NCBI GenBank assembly: GCA_031082125.1
Contig: JAVHLM010000019.1
Location: forward strand, 62,001 to 126,000
DNA: 64,000 bases
Source: Candidatus Eremiobacterota bacterium
GTDB lineage: Bacteria; Vulcanimicrobiota; CADAWZ01; Ess09-12
Reading direction: 5' to 3'
In this document: in pieces, positions 7,789 to 16,488 of the stretch
Layout: each line of letters opens with the position of its first letter
How positions within the stretch are numbered: the first letter of the stretch is position 1
Translations under genes and position numbers: made by a program
The notes under the pieces: generated by a model
What the model saw: only the letters and a program-made list of their open reading frames with translations
What the model was told of the DNA's origin: nothing
The model's database searches: none

Positions 7789-9669
7789 ATGTCTAAAGTA
7801 GTGGGAATCGATCTGGGAACCACAAACTCAGTAGTGGCAGTCATGGAGGGCGGCAAGCCCGTAGTGATACCGAATGCCGAGGGAAACAGGATCACCCCCT
7901 CGGTGGTGGGATTTTCCAAGACAGGGGAGCGCCTCGTGGGCGAGCTCGCCAAGCGGCAGGCCGTGAGCAACCCCGACAAGACCGTCGTGTCAATCAAAAG
8001 AAAGATGGGAACGGACTACAGGGTCACTATTGACGGGAAGAACTACAGCCCTGAAGAGATATCATCGATGATCCTGAAAAAGCTCAAGGACGATGCGGAA
8101 AAATACCTGGGCACCACCGTCACCCAGGCAGTGATCACCGTGCCTGCCTACTTCAACGACTCGCAGCGCCAGGCCACCAAGAATGCCGGCACTATCGCAG
8201 GCCTTGAAGTGCTCCGCATCATCAACGAGCCCACGGCCTCGGCCCTTGCATACGGCCTGGACAAGCAGGAGCAGATGCTGAAGGTCCTCGTCTTTGACCT
8301 GGGGGGGGGCACTTTTGACGTGTCCATCCTGGACATAGGCGAAGGGGTATTCGAGGTGAAATCAACGTCGGGCAACACGCAGCTCGGAGGCGACGACTGG
8401 GACAACGAGATCATGAACTGGCTCGCCGATGAGTTCAAGAGAATGCACGGCATTGACCTTCGCAAGGACAATATGGCCAGGCAGCGCCTCAAGGAGGCCT
8501 CGGAGAAGGCCAAAATCGAGCTTTCATCGGTGCTCCAGACCAACATCAACCTGCCCTTCATCACGGCAGACCAGTCAGGGCCCAAGCACCTTGACATGAC
8601 CCTCACAAGGGCCAAGTTTGAAGAAATGACCTACTACCTTGCCGAGAAATGCCAGGGACCCGTGAAGCAGGCCCTTGCCGATGCGAAGCTCGACCCCAAG
8701 GATGTGGACAGGGTCCTCCTCGTGGGAGGATCGACGAGAATGCCCATGATTGTGGACTATGTGCGCAAGACCTTCGACAAGGAACCCAACAAGGACATCA
8801 ACCCCGATGAGTGCGTCGCTCTTGGCGCGGCGATCCAGGCAGGCGTCCTTTCCGGCGAGGTAAAGGACATTGTGCTTGTGGACGTGACGCCCCTCACGCT
8901 GGGCATCGAGACCCTCGGCGGCGTGATGACAAAGCTCATCAACAGAAATACGGCGATCCCTTTCAAAAAGACCGAAACCTTCTCCACCGCCGCTGATTTT
9001 CAGCCTGCCGTGGAGATACATGTCCTCCAGGGCGAGAGGGACTTCGCCGCCGACAACAAGACCCTCGGCAAGTTCATCCTGGCCGAGATCCCGCCGGCTC
9101 CCCGCGGCGTCCCTCAGATCGAGGTCACTTTTGACATCGACTCCAACGGCATTCTGAGCGTGACCGCCCAGGACAAGGCCACGGGAAAATCCCAGCAGAT
9201 AAAGATTACAGCTACGACGAACCTCTCAAAGGACGACGTAGACACGATGGTCAAGGAGTCAGAGAGGCATGCCGAGGAGGACAAGAAGCGCCTTGCCAAG
9301 GTAGAGCTCAAGCACCGCGCCGACACCCTTGTCTACCAGAGCGACAAGACCCTCAGGGAGCTCGGCGACAAGGCGAGCCCGGGCCTCAAGAGCAAGGTGG
9401 AGGAGGTCAGGACAAAGCTCCAGGAGGCCATCAGCTCGGAGAACGAGGAGGGAATGAAGCAGGGCATCGAAAGCCTCTCGCAGGCCCTCTCGGACTTCAC
9501 CTCCGACATCTACTCAAAGACCTCGCCCGCAGGATCGGGAGGAGCGGGAGGTCCCGGCGGCACAGGCCCGGGAACAGCCGGAGAGCATGGCGGGGCACCG
9601 GGAGGCGAGAGCAGGCCGCCTTCGGGAGATGACGACGTCATTGACGCCGAGTACAAAGTGAAAGAGTAG
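7789..9669 (+). CDS. dnaK: Molecular chaperone DnaK (Hsp70)
   Basis: 626 residues. The ATPase domain begins '[15 protein letters not shown]' and contains '[14 protein letters not shown]' and '[12 protein letters not shown]'; the interdomain linker is '[14 protein letters not shown]'; the substrate-binding domain and lid follow, ending in a Gly/Pro-rich tail and '[13 protein letters not shown]', typical of DnaK. The start is ATG 7789 with AAGGAGGG upstream; an earlier in-frame ATG (7759) has none. It lies 36 bases after grpE and works with GrpE and DnaJ in protein folding. Confidence 0.98.
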   Translation: MSKVVGIDLGTTNSVVAVMEGGKPVVIPNAEGNRITPSVVGFSKTGERLVGELAKRQAVSNPDKTVVSIKRKMGTDYRVTIDGKNYSPEEISSMILKKLKDDAEKYLGTTVTQAVITVPAYFNDSQRQATKNAGTIAGLEVLRIINEPTASALAYGLDKQEQMLKVLVFDLGGGTFDVSILDIGEGVFEVKSTSGNTQLGGDDWDNEIMNWLADEFKRMHGIDLRKDNMARQRLKEASEKAKIELSSVLQTNINLPFITADQSGPKHLDMTLTRAKFEEMTYYLAEKCQGPVKQALADAKLDPKDVDRVLLVGGSTRMPMIVDYVRKTFDKEPNKDINPDECVALGAAIQAGVLSGEVKDIVLVDVTPLTLGIETLGGVMTKLINRNTAIPFKKTETFSTAADFQPAVEIHVLQGERDFAADNKTLGKFILAEIPPAPRGVPQIEVTFDIDSNGILSVTAQDKATGKSQQIKITATTNLSKDDVDTMVKESERHAEEDKKRLAKVELKHRADTLVYQSDKTLRELGDKASPGLKSKVEEVRTKLQEAISSENEEGMKQGIESLSQALSDFTSDIYSKTSPAGSGGAGGPGGTGPGTAGEHGGAPGGESRPPSGDDDVIDAEYKVKE

Positions 9670-9714
9670 CAAAGGGAAAAAGACCCTTATATTTGAGCAA
9701 AGGAGGTACTTTAC

Positions 9715-10152
9715 ATGTTCAGATGGTTTGAGGATCTCAACGCGGTACAGGAGCAGCTGAACCAGGTCTATGAGGAGGCTTACGGCAGAAAGCCCCAGGG
9801 AAGGGCAAGGGAGCAGGGAGTCGCATCATGGATGCCTCCCGTGGAGGTCTGGGAGAACGAGAGCTCCATTTATCTCTCTTTCGATCTTCCCGGGCTCACC
9901 ATCCAGGAGATTGACCTGCAGATCGAGGGAGAGCAGCTCATCATCAAGGGCGAGCGCAAGGCTCCCGAGGAGAAGAGAAACTACCGCCGCAGGGAGAAGC
10001 TTTACGGCAACTTCTACCGCGCCTTCAATATCACCACGCCGGTGGACAGGGAGAAGGTTGCAGCATCCTACAGGAACGGAATGCTCGAAGTGATGCTTCC
10101 CAAGAGCGAGGCCGTGAAGCCGAAGCAGATCAAGATCAGCGTGGAGGAATAA
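9715..10152 (+). CDS. Small heat shock protein (Hsp20 family)
   Basis: 145 residues with an alpha-crystallin domain (about 38-135): 'PPVEVWENESSIYLSFDLPGL', 'IIKGERKAPEEKRNYRRREKLYGNFYRAFNI' and 'ASYRNGMLEVMLPK' are typical. The C-terminal IKI matches the I-x-I assembly motif. Such ATP-independent holdases keep unfolded proteins soluble for DnaK. AAAGGAGG precedes the ATG. Its position inside the dnaK cluster suggests HspR control. Confidence 0.94.
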   Translation: MFRWFEDLNAVQEQLNQVYEEAYGRKPQGRAREQGVASWMPPVEVWENESSIYLSFDLPGLTIQEIDLQIEGEQLIIKGERKAPEEKRNYRRREKLYGNFYRAFNITTPVDREKVAASYRNGMLEVMLPKSEAVKPKQIKISVEE

Positions 10153-10159
10153 GCACAAG

Positions 10160-10190
10160 GGCCGGCATCATTAACAGGATGGTGCCGGCC
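10160..10190 (+). other. GC-rich hairpin between hsp20 and dnaJ
   Basis: GGCCGGCA (10160-10167) is exactly complementary to TGCCGGCC (10183-10190), with CAT/ATG allowing further pairing inside. No U-tract follows, so it is more likely an mRNA processing or stability element than an intrinsic terminator. Confidence 0.5.
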
Positions 10191-10246
10191 TCCGGACCCC
10201 GGGAACTTCAGAAATGGCTCCCTGTGCCATTGGGAAGCGGTGAGCA

Positions 10247-11344
10247 GTGGATTACAAGGACTATTACAAGATACTCGGCGTGGATAAGAATTCCGCTGAG
10301 AAGGACATCAAGAAGGCTTACAGGAAGCTTGCGAGGCAGTACCACCCCGACGTGAATCCTCAAGACAAGGCTTCCGAGTCGAAATTCAAGGAGATAAACG
10401 AAGCCTACGAGGTTCTTGGCGACAAGGAGAAGCGGGCCCAGTACGATCAGCTCGGCCCCTACTTCCAGGGGGGGAAGATCCCTGAGGACATGTTCCGCCA
10501 ATACGGCCAGAGAGGCTCTTCCAGGGGAAGAGGAGGAGGCGCCCACTTCGACTACAATGATCTCGGGAGCTTTCAGGGCGCCGGAACAGGGGATATGGGA
10601 GGATTCTCCGATTTCTTCAACATGTTCTTCGGCGGCGGAGGCGGCGGCAGCAGCAGAGCCGGGGGAAAGCAGCCGCGGGGAGGCTATTCCAGCACCATCA
10701 ACCTTGAAGACATCCTGGGAGGGCAATCCTTTGCCAGGGCGTCATCAAAGCGGGCCCAGCCCCAGATCCAGGAGCTGGCCCTTGAGCTTTCCCTCGAGGA
10801 GGCAGCATTCGGCACCAACAGGCTCCTCCAGGCGGAGAAACAGATGCCCTGCGACAAGTGCCAGGGGAGCGGCTCCGTGAACGGGAAGCCCTGCATGGAG
10901 TGCCGGGGAGGAGGCTTCAGGACGAAGCCCACCACCTTGGAGGTAAAGATCCCTGCAGGGGTGAAAAACGGCTCCAGGATAAAAGTAGAGGACTTCCTGC
11001 TGGTGGTAAGAATCAAGCCCCACCATTTCTTCGAGCTGAAAGGCAACGACCTTTACTGCGAGGTGCCTGTCACGATCACCGAGGCGGTCCTGGGAGGCGA
11101 AATCGACATTCCCACTCTCAAGGGCACCATCTCCACGAAGATAGCCCCCGAGACACAGGCGGGAAAGACGCTCCGCTTCACCGGGCAGGGAATGCCTGTC
11201 CTGAAAGGGGAGCCGGGGAATCTCTACGCGAAAATCAAGGTGGTGATTCCCTCGAAGATTGACGCAAAAGAGAAGAAGCTTTTTGAAGAGCTCGGGAAGC
11301 TTGTCAGGGAGAATCCGAGAAAAGATCTCTACAGGCGCAAGTAA
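10247..11344 (+). CDS. dnaJ: DnaJ-type co-chaperone with half a zinc finger
   Basis: 365 residues. The J domain (about 4-69) has the HPD motif at 33-35, followed by a Gly/Phe-rich region (about 86-145) and two substrate-binding beta domains. Canonical DnaJ has four CxxCxGxG motifs; only two are present here, C202-C205 and C216-C219, enough for one zinc site. The segment after the finger is also shortened. It stimulates the DnaK ATPase and delivers substrates. Start is GTG 10247 with a weak ribosome binding site. I call it dnaJ from context; it is intermediate between DnaJ and CbpA-type proteins. Confidence 0.88.
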   Translation: MDYKDYYKILGVDKNSAEKDIKKAYRKLARQYHPDVNPQDKASESKFKEINEAYEVLGDKEKRAQYDQLGPYFQGGKIPEDMFRQYGQRGSSRGRGGGAHFDYNDLGSFQGAGTGDMGGFSDFFNMFFGGGGGGSSRAGGKQPRGGYSSTINLEDILGGQSFARASSKRAQPQIQELALELSLEEAAFGTNRLLQAEKQMPCDKCQGSGSVNGKPCMECRGGGFRTKPTTLEVKIPAGVKNGSRIKVEDFLLVVRIKPHHFFELKGNDLYCEVPVTITEAVLGGEIDIPTLKGTISTKIAPETQAGKTLRFTGQGMPVLKGEPGNLYAKIKVVIPSKIDAKEKKLFEELGKLVRENPRKDLYRRK

Positions 11345-11393
11345 TGGGAGCGCCTCCGGGCTTTGAAACCATATGGGAAAGGAGATAACCGCC

Positions 11394-11741
11394 ATGGACC
11401 AGGACTCTGAACCTTATTATGTAATAAGTGTTGTCTCCAAGATGCTCAAGGTACATCCCCAGACAATCCGCCATTATGAAAGGCTTGGCCTCCTCTCTCC
11501 GCCCCACCGCACCCAGGGGAACATGAGGCTCTATTCAAAGCGTGACGTGGAACGCCTTGAACAGATATGCAGCTTTACCAACGTGGGAGTCAACCTTGCA
11601 GGCGTTGAAGTCATTGTGAAGCTCCTTGAGAAGATGGAGAGCATGAGAGTCGATATGCTCAAGGAGATGGAAGACATGAGGGGACGTCTGGAATCTTCGG
11701 TCAGGAACCTTCACACCGAGGATAATGCCGACGATATTTGA
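11394..11741 (+). CDS. hspR: MerR-family heat-shock repressor HspR
   Basis: 115 residues. A MerR-type winged helix-turn-helix at the N terminus ('SKMLKVHPQTIRHYERLGLL', 'RLYSKRDVERLEQI') is followed by a short coiled coil. HspR represses dnaK operons at HAIR sites, using DnaK as co-repressor in the species studied. I choose ATG 11394, which has AAGGAG upstream; the earlier ATG (11373) has none. Location as last gene of the cluster and the HAIR-like site at the grpE promoter support autoregulation. Confidence 0.9.
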   Translation: MDQDSEPYYVISVVSKMLKVHPQTIRHYERLGLLSPPHRTQGNMRLYSKRDVERLEQICSFTNVGVNLAGVEVIVKLLEKMESMRVDMLKEMEDMRGRLESSVRNLHTEDNADDI

Positions 11742-11744
11742 GCC

Positions 11745-12467
11745 CTATATCGCTCCTCCCTCGTCAAGCATTGCCTCAAGGCACCTGAGGTAGCAGGAGA
11801 TGACCTCCCTTACCTCGTCCTGCAGGCTGCGGTCCACCTCATGATGAGTCTTTTTCCTGTCCCTGAAGGCATCGAGGTAATGGGTAAAACGGACCTTCAG
11901 AAAGGCGCCTCTCCTGTCAAGAATCATGTAAGGAAAGAAGAAGAGCCTCTTCGAGGGAAGGGAGAGCTTGTTAAGCTCCAGGTCAATATTTGAGATGTTG
12001 GCCCCCAGGGAGCGGTAAAACTCCCTGTCTTCGAACTCTTTGATCCTGTCTTCCCTGAAAAACTCCTGGAAGAATTTCTTTTCAAGCACCGCCGGCGAGA
12101 TGAGCTCCTGGAAATCCCTGGAGAAAGCCTTTTTTCCCAGGTACTCCCTGCACTTCACGCGGTCGTCGGTCTTCATCACGAAGAGGGGAAAAGGCGACTC
12201 AATCTCCTCGGTCTTGAAGGCAAGGTCAAGGTTGAAAATGCCGTACGTCTTGTAGCGGGGCTTTATGACAAGGAGAAAGGGGAACCTGCCTGATATCCTT
12301 ATGCAGAGGAAATCGGCACCGCTCTCCTTTTGGAAGAAGATACTCAGGGGCTTTGCGCGAAGGGTTCCCTTGAGCTTGGGGTGGGCAGAGGTAAAGATAC
12401 CCCCGCGTGTCACCGAGCCTTCCACCTCTTCGGCAAGCTTTCTGAAGGCCTCAAAAAGTATTCCCAT
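11745..12467 (-). CDS. Protein of unknown function, 240 residues
   Basis: I do not recognise this protein. It has no signal peptide or membrane segment and is rich in Phe, Lys and Arg. Residues 1-75 alternate short strands ('FLCIRISGRFPFLLVIKPRY'), and the C-terminal third is predicted helical ('DEVREVISCYLRCLEAML'). It converges with hspR with three bases between the stops and lies 28 bases downstream of the large response regulator on the same strand, so it may be co-transcribed with it. Real gene status is supported by clean codon use and tight packing. Confidence 0.7.
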   Translation of the reverse strand: MGILFEAFRKLAEEVEGSVTRGGIFTSAHPKLKGTLRAKPLSIFFQKESGADFLCIRISGRFPFLLVIKPRYKTYGIFNLDLAFKTEEIESPFPLFVMKTDDRVKCREYLGKKAFSRDFQELISPAVLEKKFFQEFFREDRIKEFEDREFYRSLGANISNIDLELNKLSLPSKRLFFFPYMILDRRGAFLKVRFTHYLDAFRDRKKTHHEVDRSLQDEVREVISCYLRCLEAMLDEGGAI

Positions 12468-12495
12468 TGCCTCTCATTGCCTTTTCGCCATGGTC

Positions 12496-15075
12496 TCAGA
12501 GCGTGAGCTCCACAGGCTCACCATGGATCATTTTAAGGTAGAACTCCATGATCCTCGGCGGCGGGGCGAGATCAAGCTCCTTCTTGAGAGTCTGCGTGCA
12601 TTCGTGATAAATCCTTATAGCCTCGTTGTTTTTCTCAAGTGCATAGTGGCACATCATGAGCCCGAGGTAGGCATCTTCAAAACAGTTGTCCCAGTTAAGA
12701 ATGGTTTTCCAATAGTCAATGCTCACCTTGTATTTCTTCTTGTCGAAGAAGTAGTGGGCCATTATCTGGAGTATTTCCAGGAACTTTGTCTGCAGCTTGA
12801 AGCGGAGGCTGTCGCTCCACTCTTCGTACGATCCCTCAAGGAAGGGCCCCCCGTAGAGCCTCTCGGCCCGCTGCAGCGACAGGAGGGCCTCGTCCCATTT
12901 CCCCTGGTCGGCAAGGTATTTCCCCCGGTGGTAATGCTCGTCGAACTCCTCGATATCAACCCAGCAGTGGAGCTTCTTGTTGAAGAGATAGCCATCCTTC
13001 CTTTTCTGAATAATGGTCTTCGCCGCGATGCCCACGAGTGGGGTGAATATCTTTCTGATCTGCGAAATGGCATTATAAAGGGAGTGGCGGGCCTTGTCAC
13101 CGCCCTGGGACCAGAAAAGCTCCATGAGCTTCTCTTCGTTTATCACCTCGCCCCTCCGTGAGGCGAGATAGGAAAAGAGGTTACGCGTCTTGCGCGTGTC
13201 CCAGATGTCCTCATCAATAGGCTCGCTGTTAACGGCAACGCGGAATTTCCCCAGGAAATAGACCTGCAGCACCGCTTCGGTCTTCTCGAGAGGAGACTTT
13301 GAGATAAGGAGCGAAGATTTCTTCGCTACGGCAGGATCACTGTCATTGGCGGCCCTCGAGAGCAGCTCAAGTGCCCCTTTCCCCTTCATTGCCGAGAGTA
13401 TGTCCAGGACCTTGAGCTTTGTGCCCTGGTGGTCTGCGCCGATGAGCTTTTCGATGAGGGGGAGAACTCCAGGCTCGCTCTCATCAGATAACACGCGTGA
13501 GATGACGTCGCAGAGAATGTCTTTCTCAAGGGCGTGCCTGACAACAGGGTACACAAGGTCGCCATAAAGGGTCATGACATCATAGAACCTCCCGCCCTCC
13601 ATTCTCAGCAGGAAACTCTTCAGATGCTCCTCGAAGCGGGATGCCTGGCCGCCCGGCCCCTCTTCCCTCATTACCTGGAGGGCGCTTGAAAAGAGGTCGG
13701 TCACGCAGATATCATAGGCAGACTCCCAGAGGTGAAAAGTCTCCCTCACGGCGGCAAGCTCCTCTGCAAGGCCCTTGAAGTCCCGCTCCTTCATTCTGAG
13801 GGAGATGGTGAAGAGGGTGATCTGCGCGAAGGCAAACTGGAGCGACTGCTCCTTCGCGAATTCAAGTGCCGCCCGGGCCTCTTCAAGAGCTTCCTTGAGC
13901 TTCCCGTCTCGTGCAAGGAGGTGGATCTTTTCAAACTTTACCCGCGCCATAAGCTCTGGGGCGCATACCTCCTCCCTGAGAAGCTCCTCCGCCGAGGCGA
14001 AAGCCGCCCGGGCCACTTCACTGTTTCCCATCTGCGCGTAAGTGTGGGCGATGTTCAGAAGGAACGTTGCCTTTGCAGGCCCTTCGATCAGCAAGGGAAG
14101 CGGTGCAGGGGAACCATCCTGGAGGCGTGTTTCCATGACTGCAGTGAAGGCCTTCACGAGGGCCGGGTCAAAGCTCCTGGCGCTCTCCCGCCCTATATGG
14201 GCGAGAGCCTCTGCCCTGTCGAGCTTTTTCCGGTAAGGACGCTCGTTGGTGAGGCTGTCAAAGGTCTCCGCAATGGCGATTATCCTCGATTCAATGGGAA
14301 TCTTCTCGCCGGTGAGCCCCGACGGGTAGCCGCCGCCTTCCCATCTCTCGTGATGATGGAGCACCATCGTGGCAATTTCTCTCAGTTCCTTGAAGGGAGC
14401 GAGGAGGTCCCTGGCCAGGATCGGGTGGTTCTTGATGAGCTCATATTCGGCGGCCATAAGCTCGCTTTTCTCCAGCAGAGGTGCGGGAAGCTCCACAATG
14501 CCTATATCATGGAGAAGGGAGGCGAGGTAGAGGCTCTGGGTCCGCTGGGGTGAAAAGCCCAGTTCACGGGCCATCGCAAGGGCCATCCCTGCCACCCGCT
14601 CCGAGTGGCCCACAAGATACGAGAAGCGGCTTTCGGCAAAGATCCCCATCAGGAGCTTCACAAAGCTCTCCCTGAAGCGGAGCCGGCTTGAGTCCTGGAG
14701 CGAGTGCTGGCGATAGCGCTCCAGGGATATGTGGACGCTCTTGAGGAAATCCTCCGAAGAGAAGGGCTTCATGAGATAATCGTCAACCCTCATCTTGATT
14801 GCCGACACAGGCGCATCGGGGCTCGCGTAGCCGGTGATGACGATGCTCTTTGCCATGGGCTGAAACTCCCTTATGGCCGAAAGGGCATCAATGCCGCTCA
14901 TCCCCGGCATCCTCACGTCTGTCACCACGAGGTCAAAGGTCTCCTTCTTGGCGAGCTCGATGGCGGAGTAGCCGTTCTCTGCGGCCGTCACCTTGTACCC
15001 GGCGGCCTCGAGCTCCATCTGGAGGCTTGCCCGCATAAACTCGTCATCATCCACTACAAGTATGTGCTCTGCCAT
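12496..15075 (-). CDS. Response regulator with HD-GYP, helical repeat and SARP-like DNA-binding domains
   Basis: 859 residues in an unusual order. A receiver domain (1-120; phospho-site D53, K103) is followed by an HD-GYP domain (about 150-300; H157, HD 189-190, HHxE near 241, GYP 250-252 region), which in other proteins hydrolyses cyclic di-GMP. A helical TPR-like region (about 330-480) and a HEAT-like stretch follow. The C-terminal part has an OmpR-like winged helix ('WDTRKTRNLFSYLASRRGEV') and a bacterial transcriptional activator domain, as in SARP regulators. AAGGAG precedes the ATG. The histidine kinase 24 bases upstream is the probable partner. Confidence 0.85.
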   Translation of the reverse strand: MAEHILVVDDDEFMRASLQMELEAAGYKVTAAENGYSAIELAKKETFDLVVTDVRMPGMSGIDALSAIREFQPMAKSIVITGYASPDAPVSAIKMRVDDYLMKPFSSEDFLKSVHISLERYRQHSLQDSSRLRFRESFVKLLMGIFAESRFSYLVGHSERVAGMALAMARELGFSPQRTQSLYLASLLHDIGIVELPAPLLEKSELMAAEYELIKNHPILARDLLAPFKELREIATMVLHHHERWEGGGYPSGLTGEKIPIESRIIAIAETFDSLTNERPYRKKLDRAEALAHIGRESARSFDPALVKAFTAVMETRLQDGSPAPLPLLIEGPAKATFLLNIAHTYAQMGNSEVARAAFASAEELLREEVCAPELMARVKFEKIHLLARDGKLKEALEEARAALEFAKEQSLQFAFAQITLFTISLRMKERDFKGLAEELAAVRETFHLWESAYDICVTDLFSSALQVMREEGPGGQASRFEEHLKSFLLRMEGGRFYDVMTLYGDLVYPVVRHALEKDILCDVISRVLSDESEPGVLPLIEKLIGADHQGTKLKVLDILSAMKGKGALELLSRAANDSDPAVAKKSSLLISKSPLEKTEAVLQVYFLGKFRVAVNSEPIDEDIWDTRKTRNLFSYLASRRGEVINEEKLMELFWSQGGDKARHSLYNAISQIRKIFTPLVGIAAKTIIQKRKDGYLFNKKLHCWVDIEEFDEHYHRGKYLADQGKWDEALLSLQRAERLYGGPFLEGSYEEWSDSLRFKLQTKFLEILQIMAHYFFDKKKYKVSIDYWKTILNWDNCFEDAYLGLMMCHYALEKNNEAIRIYHECTQTLKKELDLAPPPRIMEFYLKMIHGEPVELTL

Positions 15076-15099
15076 CGCTGGCTCCTTTCATTTTCATGA

Positions 15100-16410
15100 T
15101 TACGGGCACGGTTCCACGAGGCTCTCCCTGAACAAGAGGGTAAAGACGGAGCCTTTCCCGGGCTCCGAGGCTACCGATATCTCGCCGCCGTACTTTGCCA
15201 TGAGCTGGAAGCATACGGAGAGCCCGAGGCCTACCCCCTCACCGACAGTCTTTGTGGTGAAAAATGGCTCAAATATGCGATCTCTCGTGGCTTCGTCCAT
15301 TCCCTTGCCATTGTCGGTAATCTTGATCACCACCCGGCCCGCCCCGCGGGCGGTGGTGATTTTCACCAGGCGGGGCTGCCCGGGGGGGAGCCCTTTCAGC
15401 GCGTCCTTCGCGTTGAGGAGAATGTTCATAATCACCTGGGAAAATTCGCCCTGGTTCCCGCAGACCGCGAGATCGCCCGGGATTCTTCTCTCGACGGCCA
15501 CATTCTCCTTGCTGAGCTGGTGCTCAATGAGCTCAAGGGTGCTCGCCACGAGGTCCCCGACGGCTATCATCTCGACGGTGTCATAGGAGGGATGGGAGAA
15601 GCGCAGCAGCTTTTCCACTATGGCCTTGCAGCGGAGGGCCGCCTTTTCGATGATGTCAAGGCGGCGCTTGAGACCCTCTTCCAGAAGGTCGCGCTTGAGG
15701 GACGAAACATTGAGGGTTATGGCACCGATAGGGTTGTTTATCTCATGGGCCACGCCCGCTGCGAGCTGCCCTACTGCCGCCATTTTAGAGGACTGGAAAA
15801 GCTGCGCCTGAGTGTGGGCAAGCTCGCGGCGCGCTTTCTCCATGCTCTCCTCGTGAACCCTCCTGAGCTCATCGTAAAGCAGGGCGTTTTCCAGGGCAAT
15901 GGCAGCCTGGCGGGCGATGGATTCAAGCAGGGACTTTTCGTTGTGCTTGAAGACTCCTGTTTCCATGCGGTTATCAACATAGATGACACCGAGAACCTTT
16001 TCCCTGATGATAAGGGGCACGCAGAGGATGGACTTGAGGGCGTAAAGAGAGATGCTCGCCTGCCCTTTGAAGCGGCTGTCCTGCACGGCATCGCTCGTAA
16101 GGACGGCCTTTCCCTCGCGGGCCACCCTGTCCACGATTCCTCTGCTTATACGGAACTCCTCGCGCCCCAGGACTTCCCTGTCAATGGCCCTGGCGCTCAT
16201 GAAATCCCAGGGCTCTCCCTCACCGGTGCGCATCATGACAAAGCCGCGCTCGGCCTTGAGGACTTCTATCACCTGGTCCATGAGCCTGTCCAGAATTTCG
16301 TGAATGTTAAGCGAAGAGCCCAGGAGCTCGCTTGCCCGCACCAGGAGGGCAAGATGCTCTTTGTCAAGCGCCATTTCAGGAGCCCTGGGTGGGGCGGGGT
16401 TCTTGTCCAT
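15100..16410 (-). CDS. GAF-domain sensor histidine kinase
   Basis: 436 residues. A GAF domain (about 30-180) is followed by a coiled coil and the dimerisation box with the phospho-accepting histidine H222 in 'GVAHEINNPIGA'. The ATPase domain has the N box 'VIMNILLNAKDAL', G1 'DNGKGMD', F box 'FEPFFTTK' and G2 'GVGLGLSV'. No membrane segment is visible, so it is a cytosolic sensor of an unknown ligand. It is 24 bases upstream of the REC/HD-GYP regulator and likely phosphorylates it. Confidence 0.92.
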   Translation of the reverse strand: MDKNPAPPRAPEMALDKEHLALLVRASELLGSSLNIHEILDRLMDQVIEVLKAERGFVMMRTGEGEPWDFMSARAIDREVLGREEFRISRGIVDRVAREGKAVLTSDAVQDSRFKGQASISLYALKSILCVPLIIREKVLGVIYVDNRMETGVFKHNEKSLLESIARQAAIALENALLYDELRRVHEESMEKARRELAHTQAQLFQSSKMAAVGQLAAGVAHEINNPIGAITLNVSSLKRDLLEEGLKRRLDIIEKAALRCKAIVEKLLRFSHPSYDTVEMIAVGDLVASTLELIEHQLSKENVAVERRIPGDLAVCGNQGEFSQVIMNILLNAKDALKGLPPGQPRLVKITTARGAGRVVIKITDNGKGMDEATRDRIFEPFFTTKTVGEGVGLGLSVCFQLMAKYGGEISVASEPGKGSVFTLLFRESLVEPCP

Positions 16411-16488
16411 AAATAGAGAGTTCTTGTGGCTCTCCCAATTTCCTGCAAGGGGAGGCTCAGAGGAGGCTTTGATGCCACTTCCCGGACC

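Noticed and set aside
8148-9021. Long minus-strand open frames opposite dnaK
   Set aside because: Antisense shadows of a highly conserved gene without ribosome binding sites or recognised domains.
12265-13161. 298-residue plus-strand open frame
   Set aside because: It lies opposite the conserved C-terminal domains of the response regulator and has no family signature.
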